Assembly: GCF_019799965.1 (NCBI RefSeq) | Contig: NZ_JABGCJ010000003.1 | Coordinates: 310,001-374,000 of the forward strand | Origin: Modestobacter italicus | Lineage (GTDB): Bacteria > Actinomycetota > Actinomycetes > Mycobacteriales > Geodermatophilaceae | Length of the DNA stretch: 64,000 bases | Reading direction: 5' to 3' | Shown: positions 24,103 through 32,906 of the stretch, piece by piece | Layout: each line of letters starts with the position of its first letter | Numbering within the stretch: position 1 is the first letter of the stretch | The notes under the pieces: model-generated | What the model was told of the DNA's origin: nothing | What the model saw: the letters and a program-made list of their open reading frames with translations, nothing else | Database searches by the model: none | Position numbers and translations under genes: made by a program

Positions 24103-27100
24103 GTGCCCCCCTCCCCTCTCGTGCCCGCGGCACCCTTCGACGCCGTGCCCGCGGGAACTCGCGACGCTGCGCTCCCGGCGCCCCGTGGCGCCGACCGGAC
24201 GTGGACCCTGGTGTCGCACGACGGCCCGGTCGACGTGGTGGTGCACGCCCGGGACGACGCGGTGCTGGGCGACGTGCTCCCCGGCCTGGGCAGCACGCTG
24301 GGCCACCCCGCGCCGCAGCTCTGGGCCGGCTCGACCGCCCTGACCGCCGGGACGCCGCTGTCGTCGAGCGCGTTGTGCCACGGCGCGTTGCTCGGGCTCG
24401 GCCGCCCGGGGCCGCGGTCGGCGCTGGACCGGGCGTCGGGTGCGCTCGAGGTCCAGGTGACCGGCGGCCCCGACGCCGGCCGCGGCCTCGCGCTCGGGCA
24501 GGGCTCGCTGGTGGTGGGGCGGGCGAGCGGCTGCGGCCTGGTGCTCACCGACCCGGACGTGTCGCGGCGGCACGCGGTCGTCGCCGTCGCCGAGGGGCGG
24601 GTCACCGTCGCCGACCTGGGCTCGGTCAACGGCAGCTCGATCACCGGCCTCACCGGCCCGGCCCAGGCGCTGGGCACCGAGGGCCGGGAGTGGCCGGTCG
24701 GGGCCACGGTGCACCTAGGCTCGACGAGCCTGCGGCTGACCGGCCCGTGGGGCACCGTGCTCGACTCCGCACCCGCCGACGGTGGGCGGGTCGGCATCCG
24801 GCCGCTGCCCCTGCCCGCCGTCGCTCCGGAGGGCGTATCCGTGCGCTGGCCGGCCGCACCGCCGGAGCCCACGCGCCGGCGCCTGGGCTGGATCGCCGTG
24901 GCGCTGCCCGCCGTCGGCGGCCTGCTGATGGCCTGGCTGCTCGCCACACCGCACTTCCTCTTCTTCGCGCTGCTCAGCCCGGTGGTCGCGGTGGGCACGT
25001 GGTGCTCGGACCGGTTCTCCGGCCGCCGGACCCACCGCGCTGCCCTGGCCGACCACGCGGCGGCGCTCGCCCGCGCCGCGGCCGAGCTCGACGCCGCGGT
25101 CGCCGCCGACCTGGCCGCACGGGAGGAGCGGCACCCCGACCCGGCGCGACTGGCCGTGGCCGCCCGCCGCCGGGCCAGCCCGCTCTGGTCGCGGAGCGGC
25201 GAGCCCGCGCGCTCGGTGCCGGTCCGGCTCGGGACCGGGGACGGGCCGTCGTCGGTGACCCGGGTCGAGCCGGACGGCAGCCGGGTCCCCGTCGCCGCCC
25301 GACACGCCCCGGTCACGGTGCCGCTGGGCGGCGTCGGGGCACTGGGGGTCGTCGGGCCGCGCGAGCCGGCGCTGGGCCTCGCCCGGTCACTGGTCTGCCA
25401 GCTGGCCACCCTGCACCCACCGACCGACCTGCGGTTGGTCCTGGTCTGCGGAGCCCGGGAGCTCACCGACTGGCGATGGGCCCGGTGGCTGCCGCACCTG
25501 TCCTCGGTCGTCACCCCCGGCGCACCGCTGCCCAGCTCGCTCCGGCCGCCGTCCCGTACCGCCGAGGGCGCCTCACGAACCGGGCCGCGGACCCTGGTGG
25601 TGGTCGACGGCACACCGGACCCCGCCGTGGTCGCCGCCCTCGGGCAGGCCCCCGAGCAGGTCATCCGGCTGGACGTCGCCGGAGCCGAGGCAGCCCTCGC
25701 CCTGCCCGCCCCCGCCAGGCTGCAGGTGTGCGGGGAGACCGGCACCAGCGGGCGGCTGCGCGCCCCCGGGCTGGAGCAGGAGCGGGTGCTGGCGCTGGAC
25801 GCCGTCGGGGAGCCCGTCGCCGCCCGTATCGCCCGCGACCTCGCCGTCCTGGCCGTCCCGTCGTCGGCCGGGGAGCTGCCCTCCTCGGCGCGACTGCTCG
25901 AACTGCCGGGCTCGGGCGCGGCGATCGACCCCGCCACGGGTGCACCGAGCGGCTCCTGGGACCGCGGGCGCGGGCGACTGACCGCCGTCCTGGGGCTCAC
26001 CGGGGACGGCCCCCTGGAGCTCGACCTGGTGCGCGACGGGCCGCACGCCCTGGTCGCCGGCACCACCGGGTCGGGCAAGTCGGAGCTGCTGCAGACCCTG
26101 GTGGCCGGTCTGGCCCTGCGCCACCCACCGGACCGCTGCAGCTTCCTGCTCGTCGACTACAAGGGGGGCGCGGCCTTCGGGGCGGCCGCAGCGCTGCCGC
26201 ACACGGTAGGGCTGCTCACCGACCTGGACAGCCACTCCACGGCCCGGGCGCTGCACTCGCTCGCCGCGGAGCTCACCCGCCGCGAGCGCCTGCTCGCCGA
26301 GCACGGGGTGCGCGACCTGGTCGACCTGCCGGCGACGGTGGACGCGGGCCGGCTGGTCATCGTGGTCGACGAGTTCGCCACCCTGGCCGAGGAGCTGCCC
26401 GGCTTCGTCCCCGGGCTGGTGGGCATCGCCCAGCGCGGCCGCTCCCTCGGCGTCCACCTGGTCCTCGCCACCCAGCGTCCCGCCGGGGTGGTCAGCCCCG
26501 AGATCCGGGCGAACTGCTCGCTGCGGATCTGTCTGCGCACCACCGACGAGGGCGATGCCCGGGACGTGCTCGGCAGCACGCTGCCGGCGCAGCTGCCCCC
26601 CGGCCAGCCGGGGCGGGCCTACCTGCGGAGCGGGAGCAGCGCGCCGGTGCTGCTGCAGGTCGCCCGCGTCACCGGCGGCAGCCGGCCCACCGACGCAGCC
26701 CCCACCGTGACCCGCTCGACCTGGCCGACGCCCCCGGAAGGGCCGGCCCCCCGGGTCACGCCGACCGGCGAGCCCGACCTGCAGCGGGTGGTCGCGGCCC
26801 TCGGCGCGCAGGCCCGCGCCGAGCGGACCACCCCACCGCACCGGCCCTGGCTGCCGCCCCTGCCCGACCAGCTGCCGGCAGACGCGCTCGACCGGTGGCG
26901 CACGGCCGGCGCCGGCTCCGTCCTGCGGATCGGCCTGTGCGACGTCCCCGACCACCAGCGGCAGACACCGCTGGAGCTCGACCTCGCGGTCGGCGGCGGC
27001 TGGGCCTTCGTCGGCGGGCCGCGCAGTGGCCGCACGACCGCGCTGCGGACCGTGCTGGCCGAGGCGGTCGCGCAGCTGCCACCCGGTGCACTCCACGTGC

Positions 27101-28317
27101 ACGTGCTCGACCACGGCGGTGGCGCCCTCGCCGCGGACGCCGCTCCGGGACCGCACACCGGCACGACGATCGGCCGGGACGACCCCCACCGCACGCTGCG
27201 GCTGGTGACCCGGCTCCTGGAAGAGGTCGACCGACGCCGGGCCGAGGGGTGCGCCGGCGCCCCGGCCCTGCTCGTGCTGGTGGACGGCTGGGAGAGCCTC
27301 GCCGCCCAGCTGGAGGAAGCCGAGCCGGCCACCGGGGCCAGCGGGCTGCTCCGCCTGGTCCGGGACGGTGCCGCGGCACGGCTGACGGTCGCGCTGACCA
27401 CCGACCGGGCCGTCCCGGGCAGCCGGGTGGCGGGCGCGCTGCACACCCGGGTCGTGCTCCCCCTGCCCGATCGCGCCGACTACGCCGTCGCGGGCATCGC
27501 CGCCCGCGCGGTCCCCGGCCACCGGCCGCCCGGCCGGGCTCTCGTCGGAGAGGACGCCGTCGAGTGCCAGCTGGCCCTGCCCCGGCCGGCCGGCCGCACC
27601 TCGACCCGTTCCGCGGTCGCCGCTGACGGCACCGGTCCGCTGCGGGTGACCGAGCTGCCCGCCGATCCTCGGCTCGACCTGCCCGGCCTCGCCCAGCTCG
27701 GGCCCGGCGACCCGCTCGCGCTGCCGCTCGGCCCCGGCGGCGACGACGGCGCCCCGGTCGGCGTGGACGTCCAGCGCAGCAACGGCCTGCTCCTCGTCGG
27801 TGCGCCCGGCAGCGGGCGCAGCTCGGCGCTGCGCGCCCTGGGCCGGCACGCCCACGCGCTCGGCGCCGCGGTGGTCGAGCTGGTGGCCGCCCCGGGGACC
27901 GGCGCAGCGCGCTCGCACCCGGACCGGCTGGACCGCACCGACGCGGCGGCGCTCCGGGACTGGGCGTCGCGACAGGACGGCCGCCCGATGCTCGTACTGG
28001 TGGACGAGCTGACCGGGCTCCCGGACCCCGTCGCCGACGAGCTCAGCGCGCTGAGCCGGCCCAGTGGCCCGGTGCTGGTGCTCGGCACCGGGACGGCCGC
28101 CGAGCTGGCGGGCTCCTTCCGGGGACCGGCCGCCGCCCTCCGGCGCGCCCGGACGGCGCTCGTCCTGCGCCCCGGACCCGGTGACGGCGAGCTGCTGGGG
28201 CTCCGGCTCCCCCGCACTCCGTTGCCCGCACGCCCGGGCTCCGGCTGGCTGGTCACCCCCGCCGGCGTCACCCGGGTGCAGGTCGCCCGGCACCGCGGGC
28301 CCACCGACGGCGGGTGA
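24103..28317 (+). CDS. FHA-domain FtsK/SpoIIIE ATPase, EccC/EssC-like
   Basis: This 1404-residue protein has an FHA domain (about 120-190, with GRASGCGLVL, SRRHA and LGSVNGS) and two membrane helices (about 265-303). Three FtsK/SpoIIIE ATPase domains follow. Domain 1 is intact: GTTGSGKSE (about 653-661), LLVDYKGG, VIVVDEFATL. In domains 2 and 3 the P-loop Lys is Arg (GGPRSGRT near 971, GAPGSGRS near 1234), so they may bind but hydrolyse ATP poorly. The order resembles Firmicutes EssC more than mycobacterial EccC, which lacks FHA domains. No eccB, eccD, eccE or mycosin gene is in view. The partner WXG100 gene is divergent. The GTG at 24103 has no clear ribosome binding site. Confidence 0.9.
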   Translation: MPPSPLVPAAPFDAVPAGTRDAALPAPRGADRTWTLVSHDGPVDVVVHARDDAVLGDVLPGLGSTLGHPAPQLWAGSTALTAGTPLSSSALCHGALLGLGRPGPRSALDRASGALEVQVTGGPDAGRGLALGQGSLVVGRASGCGLVLTDPDVSRRHAVVAVAEGRVTVADLGSVNGSSITGLTGPAQALGTEGREWPVGATVHLGSTSLRLTGPWGTVLDSAPADGGRVGIRPLPLPAVAPEGVSVRWPAAPPEPTRRRLGWIAVALPAVGGLLMAWLLATPHFLFFALLSPVVAVGTWCSDRFSGRRTHRAALADHAAALARAAAELDAAVAADLAAREERHPDPARLAVAARRRASPLWSRSGEPARSVPVRLGTGDGPSSVTRVEPDGSRVPVAARHAPVTVPLGGVGALGVVGPREPALGLARSLVCQLATLHPPTDLRLVLVCGARELTDWRWARWLPHLSSVVTPGAPLPSSLRPPSRTAEGASRTGPRTLVVVDGTPDPAVVAALGQAPEQVIRLDVAGAEAALALPAPARLQVCGETGTSGRLRAPGLEQERVLALDAVGEPVAARIARDLAVLAVPSSAGELPSSARLLELPGSGAAIDPATGAPSGSWDRGRGRLTAVLGLTGDGPLELDLVRDGPHALVAGTTGSGKSELLQTLVAGLALRHPPDRCSFLLVDYKGGAAFGAAAALPHTVGLLTDLDSHSTARALHSLAAELTRRERLLAEHGVRDLVDLPATVDAGRLVIVVDEFATLAEELPGFVPGLVGIAQRGRSLGVHLVLATQRPAGVVSPEIRANCSLRICLRTTDEGDARDVLGSTLPAQLPPGQPGRAYLRSGSSAPVLLQVARVTGGSRPTDAAPTVTRSTWPTPPEGPAPRVTPTGEPDLQRVVAALGAQARAERTTPPHRPWLPPLPDQLPADALDRWRTAGAGSVLRIGLCDVPDHQRQTPLELDLAVGGGWAFVGGPRSGRTTALRTVLAEAVAQLPPGALHVHVLDHGGGALAADAAPGPHTGTTIGRDDPHRTLRLVTRLLEEVDRRRAEGCAGAPALLVLVDGWESLAAQLEEAEPATGASGLLRLVRDGAAARLTVALTTDRAVPGSRVAGALHTRVVLPLPDRADYAVAGIAARAVPGHRPPGRALVGEDAVECQLALPRPAGRTSTRSAVAADGTGPLRVTELPADPRLDLPGLAQLGPGDPLALPLGPGGDDGAPVGVDVQRSNGLLLVGAPGSGRSSALRALGRHAHALGAAVVELVAAPGTGAARSHPDRLDRTDAAALRDWASRQDGRPMLVLVDELTGLPDPVADELSALSRPSGPVLVLGTGTAAELAGSFRGPAAALRRARTALVLRPGPGDGELLGLRLPRTPLPARPGSGWLVTPAGVTRVQVARHRGPTDGG

Positions 28318-28326
28318 GCCGGTGGC

Positions 28327-28827
28327 TCAGAGCAGCTCGAGTGCGGGGCCGATCTCCTGGTTGGCGTACCAGGCCAGCTCGTGGCCCTCGGCCTGGTCGA
28401 CGACGAACTGGGCGTCGGCGCTGCCGAGGTCGGCCTCCAGCACCACGTTGACGGCCTTGCGCACGTCCTCCTCGGCCTCGGCCCCGTCGATGTGCGCGCT
28501 CGCGACGTCCCTGAGGGCCACCGTCGCCGTGGTGCGTGCGGCGCCGGCGTCGGCCCCGTCGGCGACGATCGGGGTCACCGACGCATCGGGCACGTCCGCC
28601 GCCAGCACCACCCGTCGGCGGGCGGCGGCCGGGTCGACGTCCATCAGCCGCAGGCTGGCCCGGGCCGCGGCGATCAGCGCCGCGTACTCCAGCTCCTCGT
28701 CGTCGCTCAGCTCGTAGAAGTCGCGCAGCTGGGGGGTGACCGTGAAGACCGTGAGCGGTCCCTCGAGTCGGCCCTCATCGAGCAACCGCTGCAGCACGGT
28801 CGTCGTGGCCGGCAGGTACACGCGCAC
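28327..28827 (-). CDS. DUF6912-family conserved protein
   Basis: A protein of 166 residues that begins MRVYLPATTTVLQRLL and has the motif DEELEYAALIAAARASLRLM, which I match from memory to the actinobacterial DUF6912 family. It contains no enzyme motif and no signal. The GTG at 28827 follows AGGAGG, and a TACGGT box lies about 40 bp upstream. Convergent with the FtsK gene, the two stops are joined by a short TGAGCC/GGCTCA hairpin at 28315-28329. Confidence 0.78.
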   Translation of the reverse strand: MRVYLPATTTVLQRLLDEGRLEGPLTVFTVTPQLRDFYELSDDEELEYAALIAAARASLRLMDVDPAAARRRVVLAADVPDASVTPIVADGADAGAARTTATVALRDVASAHIDGAEAEEDVRKAVNVVLEADLGSADAQFVVDQAEGHELAWYANQEIGPALELL

Positions 28828-28899
28828 CCGGTTCGCCTCCTGAAGTCGTCGGACAGCGACCGTAACGTCGCCGGACCGGAGATCTTCCCGGCCGGTCGG

Positions 28900-30291
28900 T
28901 CAGCCGGCCGACTCGACCAGGTAGGCGACCTCCTGCTCGATCAGGTCGGCCAGGGCGTCGACGTCGCTGACGCTGTCCCGGTCGGCGTTGAGCCCGAAGT
29001 AGACGGTGCCGTCGTAGCTGGTCAGGCCGATGGACAGGCCCTGGCCACGGACCAGCGGGACCACCGGGAACACCTCCACCATCCGGGCGCCGCCGGCGTA
29101 GAGCGGGACCTGCGGCCCGGGGACGTTGGTGACCACGAGGTTGAACAGCCGCCGGGACAGTCCGCTCGCCGCCCGCGCCCCCAGGGCGTGCAGCGTGGGC
29201 GGGGCGAACCCCGACAGCGCGCTGAGCGTGTCCGCGCCCACCGACTGCCCGCTCGGTGCCAGCCCGCGCATCGCGAAGCTGACCCGGGCCAGCCGCACGC
29301 GGGGGTTCGGCTCCCCCACCGGGAGGTCCACCAGGAAGGAGCGGACCTCCCCGGGTGCGGCGTCGTCCTCCCCACGCACCGACACCGGGACCAGCGCGCG
29401 CACCGACGTGCTGCCGACCACCGGCTCCCCGCGGGACAGCAGCCACTCCCGCAGCGCCCCGGTCACCGAGGTGAGCAGCACGTCGTTGACCGTGCCGCCG
29501 TGCGCCCTGCGCACCACCCGCAGGTCCTCGAGCGCCACGCGGGCCACCGCGACCCGCCGCTGCCGGCCGATCGGCGCGTTCAACGGGCTGACCGGCGCCG
29601 GTGACACGGCGGTGCGCGCCAGCGCCGCCACCACGCCCCCGGCCACCCCGGCCCAGCGCGCCGCCGTCGCGCGCACGTCGCCGACCGCGGTGCGGGCGGT
29701 GTCCAGCACCGCCGAGGGGCGCTGCAGGTAGTCCTCCACCGCCTCCCAGACCAGGGCCACCTGGCCCGGCGGGCGCCGGGGCAGCCAGTGGTCCGGCACG
29801 GGAGCCGGGGCGGCGTCCGGGTCGGGGTCCAGGATCACCTGGCCGATGTCGATGGCGCCCAGCCCGTCGACCAGCGCCGGGTGGGTCTTGGTCACCACCG
29901 CCGTCCGGTCGCCGGCCAGCCCCTCGACCAGGTACATCTCCCACAGCGGGCGGCTGCGGTCCAGCGGCCGTGCGGTCAGCCTGGCCACGAGGTCGAGCAG
30001 CTGCTCCTGGGTGCCCGGGCGGGGCAGCGCCGAGCGCCGGACGTGGTAGCTGACGTCGAAGTCCGGGTCGTCGACCCAGGCCGGGTTCGCCAGGTGCCCC
30101 GGCACCTCGACGACCTTCTGCCGGTACCGCGGCACCAGCGGGAGCCGGGCACGCACGAGCTCGATGAGCGCCTCGTGGTCCAGCCCGCCGGAGGGGCACT
30201 CGAGCACGAGGACGGCGCCGACGTGCATCGGCGTGCCGGGCTCCTCCAGGTACAGGAAGGACGCATCCAGCGCGGTGAGCCGTTCGACCAC
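28900..30291 (-). CDS. WS/DGAT-family acyltransferase with altered HHxxxDG motif
   Basis: This 463-residue protein is of the wax ester synthase/diacylglycerol acyltransferase family (N-terminal LTALDASFLYLEEPGTPMHVGAV, later NDVLLTSVTGALREWL and NVPGPQVPLYAGG). The catalytic motif HHxxxDG reads HPALVDG (137-143), so the second His, the presumed base, is Pro. Active members make triacylglycerol or wax esters from acyl-CoA on the inner membrane face. This paralogue may be inactive, slower or of changed specificity. It stands alone on the minus strand. Confidence 0.9.
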   Translation of the reverse strand: MVERLTALDASFLYLEEPGTPMHVGAVLVLECPSGGLDHEALIELVRARLPLVPRYRQKVVEVPGHLANPAWVDDPDFDVSYHVRRSALPRPGTQEQLLDLVARLTARPLDRSRPLWEMYLVEGLAGDRTAVVTKTHPALVDGLGAIDIGQVILDPDPDAAPAPVPDHWLPRRPPGQVALVWEAVEDYLQRPSAVLDTARTAVGDVRATAARWAGVAGGVVAALARTAVSPAPVSPLNAPIGRQRRVAVARVALEDLRVVRRAHGGTVNDVLLTSVTGALREWLLSRGEPVVGSTSVRALVPVSVRGEDDAAPGEVRSFLVDLPVGEPNPRVRLARVSFAMRGLAPSGQSVGADTLSALSGFAPPTLHALGARAASGLSRRLFNLVVTNVPGPQVPLYAGGARMVEVFPVVPLVRGQGLSIGLTSYDGTVYFGLNADRDSVSDVDALADLIEQEVAYLVESAG

Positions 30292-30374
30292 AGCGTGACC
30301 CTCCTCACTGACGGCTGGTCCACGCTACGTCCCGGCGTCCTCGCCCCGGGACACCCCCCTCCGGCGGCGCCCGG

Positions 30375-31655
30375 TCACCGGGCGCGGCGGCCCCGCCGGC
30401 CGGGGGTCGCCGGCACGCCTGCCAGCTCCGCGGCCAGCGTGCGCAGACCGGCCCGCAACGGGGACCCCGCAGCCACCTCCGCCAGCGTCCGACCACCCGC
30501 CAGGGCCGCATCGGTGGCCCTCCGGTCGGCCGGCAGGAACGCCCGGACCTCCTGGCCGGCGAACCGGCGCAGCGCCGAGGCGATCTCCTGGCGCGCGTCC
30601 CCCGGCACCGGCCCGCGGCGCAGCTGGTTCACCACCACCTGCGGCGCGACGTCGGGCAGCACCTCGCGGAGCTCGGCCAGCGCCCGGACGGTGCGCTGCA
30701 GGGAGACCGGGTCCGCGCCGCTGACGCAGAGCACCTCGTCCGCGGCGGCCAGGACGGTGAGGGTGGCCCCGTTCCGTCGCGGCGCGGCGGTGTCGAAGGC
30801 CAGCTCCTCGTCCTCCTCCAGCGAGAACCCGCAGTCGACGACGGTCAGGGCGGACAGCCGGCGGGCCTCCTCCAGCACCACGCCGATGCCCTGCGGCCGG
30901 AGCTCGGGCCACCGGTCAGCGCGGGTCAGCCCGGTGAGGACCCGCAGCTGCGGGGTCACCGCCCAGGCCAGCCGGGCCAGCGCGGCGACGTCCAGCGTGC
31001 CGGCGGAAGCCTGCCGGGCCGCCGCCACGATGCCCGGCGACTCGTCCAGCAGCCCGAGCACCTGGGCGACCACCCCGCCGTAGACGTCCCCGTCGACCAG
31101 CAGCGTCGGCACGTCGAGCCGGGCGGCCTCGTCGGCGAGCCCGACGGCCACCGTCGTCCGGCCGGGGGCGCCGGTCGGCCCCCAGACGGCGACCACCCGG
31201 CCCCGGCCGCCCGGCCGGGTGGGGGGCTCGGGCGGGAGGCCGAGCACCGGCAGCGCAGCGCGGGGGTCGCCCACGTCGTGCCCGGGCAGCGGGGCACCCG
31301 CGACCGCCGCGCGCAGCGCCGCGGCGATCTCCTCCGGCGGGGCGTCGGCCGGGAGCACCCGGGCCACGCCGAGCTGGCGGAGGCGGTCGGCGGCCCCGCT
31401 GTCGCCCGGCTCGACCAGCCCGACAACCGCGATCCCGGCCGCCGACAGCCGGGCGACCGCGGTGCCGTCGAGCCGGCGGAACTCCGCCGACAGCAGGGCG
31501 GCCTGCCCGGTGCCGGTGGTCGCGGCGGCCAAGAGGTCGGCGACGTCGACGCACCGGCGGACCACGGTGACGCCGTGGTCCTGCCGGTCCAGGGCACCGA
31601 CCAGCTCGGACTCCCATGCCGCGCCGGTGACCGCGGTGAAGACCTGCAGCGCCAT
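30375..31655 (-). CDS. CpaE-like/MinD-family P-loop protein
   Basis: A protein of 426 residues with a receiver-like N-terminal domain without a clear phosphorylation site (about 1-135). A MinD/ParA-type ATPase domain follows (from about 160, AVWGPTGAPGRTTVAVGLADEAA, then LLVDGDVYGG and LTVVDCG). The deviant Walker A reads GAPGRTT, with Arg where Lys is usual. This layout is that of CpaE/TadZ, which positions Tad pilus machines. Its start overlaps the SAF-domain gene stop (TGATG), but no CpaF, TadB, TadC or pilin gene is nearby. Confidence 0.85.
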   Translation of the reverse strand: MALQVFTAVTGAAWESELVGALDRQDHGVTVVRRCVDVADLLAAATTGTGQAALLSAEFRRLDGTAVARLSAAGIAVVGLVEPGDSGAADRLRQLGVARVLPADAPPEEIAAALRAAVAGAPLPGHDVGDPRAALPVLGLPPEPPTRPGGRGRVVAVWGPTGAPGRTTVAVGLADEAARLDVPTLLVDGDVYGGVVAQVLGLLDESPGIVAAARQASAGTLDVAALARLAWAVTPQLRVLTGLTRADRWPELRPQGIGVVLEEARRLSALTVVDCGFSLEEDEELAFDTAAPRRNGATLTVLAAADEVLCVSGADPVSLQRTVRALAELREVLPDVAPQVVVNQLRRGPVPGDARQEIASALRRFAGQEVRAFLPADRRATDAALAGGRTLAEVAAGSPLRAGLRTLAAELAGVPATPGRRGRRAR

Positions 31656-32404
31656 CAGCCGGTGGGCCCCGCCGGGCCGGTGCCGGCGGGCGCCGCGTCC
31701 GTGCCCGTGTCCGTGTCCGTGTCCACCGAGGTGCGCTGCACGACGACCAGGCCCCGGCCGCCGATGGCCGCCAGCACGTCCGCGGCACCGTCGGCCGGGA
31801 CCGCGACGACGACCTGGACCGTGGTGCCCGAGGTCGAGAGGACGCCGTCGCCGCGGCCGGTGACCGCCTGGACCGGGGCACCCGAGAGCACCACGTCGAC
31901 GTCCCCGCCGGTCGCGGTGTCCGCGCCGACGACCGGGTCGGCGACGGCGTAGACGTCGATCAGCTGGCCGCGGGCCAGTTGCGGTGGCACGTAGCCGGCC
32001 TGGACCGGCAGGGCCAGCTGCACCAGGTCGGCGGGCTCCTCCAGCGCCGAGCGGGGCAGCAGCTCCCCGTCCCGGACGGCGCGGGCGAGCACCCGGCCCG
32101 CCGGGCGGGTGCTGGTGGCCAGGTAGGCCGCGGCGACGTCGTCCAGCCGGACGTCCACGGCGACCAGGTCGTCCGCATCGAGCACCGTGCCGGCCGCCAG
32201 GTCACCGGCGGCCGACCAGACCGGGACCGTCGCGTCGGCCGCCGTCACCACCCGGGCACCCAGCAGGACCGATCCCAGCACCAGCAGCACGCCGAGCACC
32301 AGGCGCAGGTCCAGCCAGCGGGGCGGCCGCACCCGGCGCGGCGCCGAGCTGCCCGGCGCTGCCTCGACCGGGGGTGCCGCGGGCGCCGCTGTGGACGTGC
32401 TCAT
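31655..32404 (-). CDS. SAF-domain protein, CpaB/RcpC-like
   Basis: The protein (249 residues) has a Pro-rich tail, one membrane helix (about 33-55) and an extracellular SAF domain (VPVWSAAGDLAAGTVLDADDLVAV and ALEEPADLVQLALPVQAGYVPPQLARGQLIDVYAV). That matches the CpaB/RcpC component of Tad pilus and the flagellar FlgA-like fold. The C-terminus ends in an acidic Asp-Thr repeat. It is translationally coupled to the CpaE-like gene. Its upstream region is shared with the excisionase-like gene and contains an inverted repeat at 32518-32547. Confidence 0.85.
   Translation of the reverse strand: MSTSTAAPAAPPVEAAPGSSAPRRVRPPRWLDLRLVLGVLLVLGSVLLGARVVTAADATVPVWSAAGDLAAGTVLDADDLVAVDVRLDDVAAAYLATSTRPAGRVLARAVRDGELLPRSALEEPADLVQLALPVQAGYVPPQLARGQLIDVYAVADPVVGADTATGGDVDVVLSGAPVQAVTGRGDGVLSTSGTTVQVVVAVPADGAADVLAAIGGRGLVVVQRTSVDTDTDTGTDAAPAGTGPAGPTG
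31701..31724 (-). repeat. Hexanucleotide tandem repeat in the SAF-domain gene
   Basis: Four tandem copies of a 6-bp unit (plus-strand GTGTCC, with the first reading GTGCCC) encode an Asp-Thr repeat near the protein C-terminus. Copy number could vary in frame. Confidence 0.7.
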
Positions 32405-32517
32405 CGGTCGGTCATCCCTCGCTCCGTCTGCCGTGCCGCGGTGTGCGGCAACCCGCCCGACCTCGTGGTCCTCGGTCGCGGAGGGAGATCATGACCGAGG
32501 AACCGGGCGGCGCGCAG

Positions 32518-32547
32518 GCGTCGTCCACACCTTCGGGTGGACGACGC
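32518..32547. promoter_or_regulatory. Inverted repeat between divergent SAF and excisionase-like genes
   Basis: GCGTCGTCCAC (32518-32528) is a perfect 11-bp inverted copy of GTGGACGACGC (32537-32547), with an 8-bp spacer. It sits between two divergent genes, one of which encodes a small DNA-binding protein, so it could be an operator; a hairpin in RNA is the alternative. Confidence 0.5.
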
Positions 32548-32608
32548 ACCTCGATGTCACCCGGCTGCCACACTGGCGGGCACCTTCGACGGGAGAACAC
32601 GGACCCTC

Positions 32609-32854
32609 ATGGCCACCCAGCGCTTCCACACCCTCGACGACGTCGCGGAGATCCTCAACGTCTCCTGGTCGCAGGCCTACGCGCTGGTGCGTCGCAAGGA
32701 GCTCATCGCCATCCAGATCGGCGGCCGCGGGCAGTGGCGGGTCGAGAAGGACGAGCTGGAGCGCTTCATCCAGCAGAAGTACGCCGAGGCGCGGGCCACC
32801 GCCGTCGCCGAGGAGCCGGCCGGCGAGGACGCCGAGGTCGACTCCCCCCGCTGA
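32609..32854 (+). CDS. Small excisionase-like helix-turn-helix protein
   Basis: A DNA-binding protein of 81 residues with one MerR/excisionase-type winged helix (TLDDVAEILNVSWSQAYALVRRKELIAIQIGGRGQWRVEKDELERFI) and an acidic Glu/Ala tail. Proteins of this size and fold (BldC-like) act as regulators and bind direct repeats head to tail. The ATG at 32609 follows GGGAGAACACGG. It is divergent from the SAF/CpaE operon and may control it. No integrase is nearby, so the word excisionase refers only to the fold. Confidence 0.88.
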   Translation: MATQRFHTLDDVAEILNVSWSQAYALVRRKELIAIQIGGRGQWRVEKDELERFIQQKYAEARATAVAEEPAGEDAEVDSPR

Positions 32855-32906
32855 GAGACCGGGGCCGCCTACACGCCGGCCGCCGCGACGGCGTCCCCCG
32901 GCCGGC

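Noticed and set aside
32491-32608. A gene starting at the ATG at 32491, which has a good GGAGGGAG ribosome binding site
   Set aside because: The frame runs through the excisionase-like gene in a different phase and yields Arg/Gly-rich text; the site may be chance or a very short leader peptide.
32609-32854. Prophage or integrative element because of an excisionase-like protein
   Set aside because: No integrase, attachment site or phage gene is nearby; the fold is shared by BldC-type regulators.
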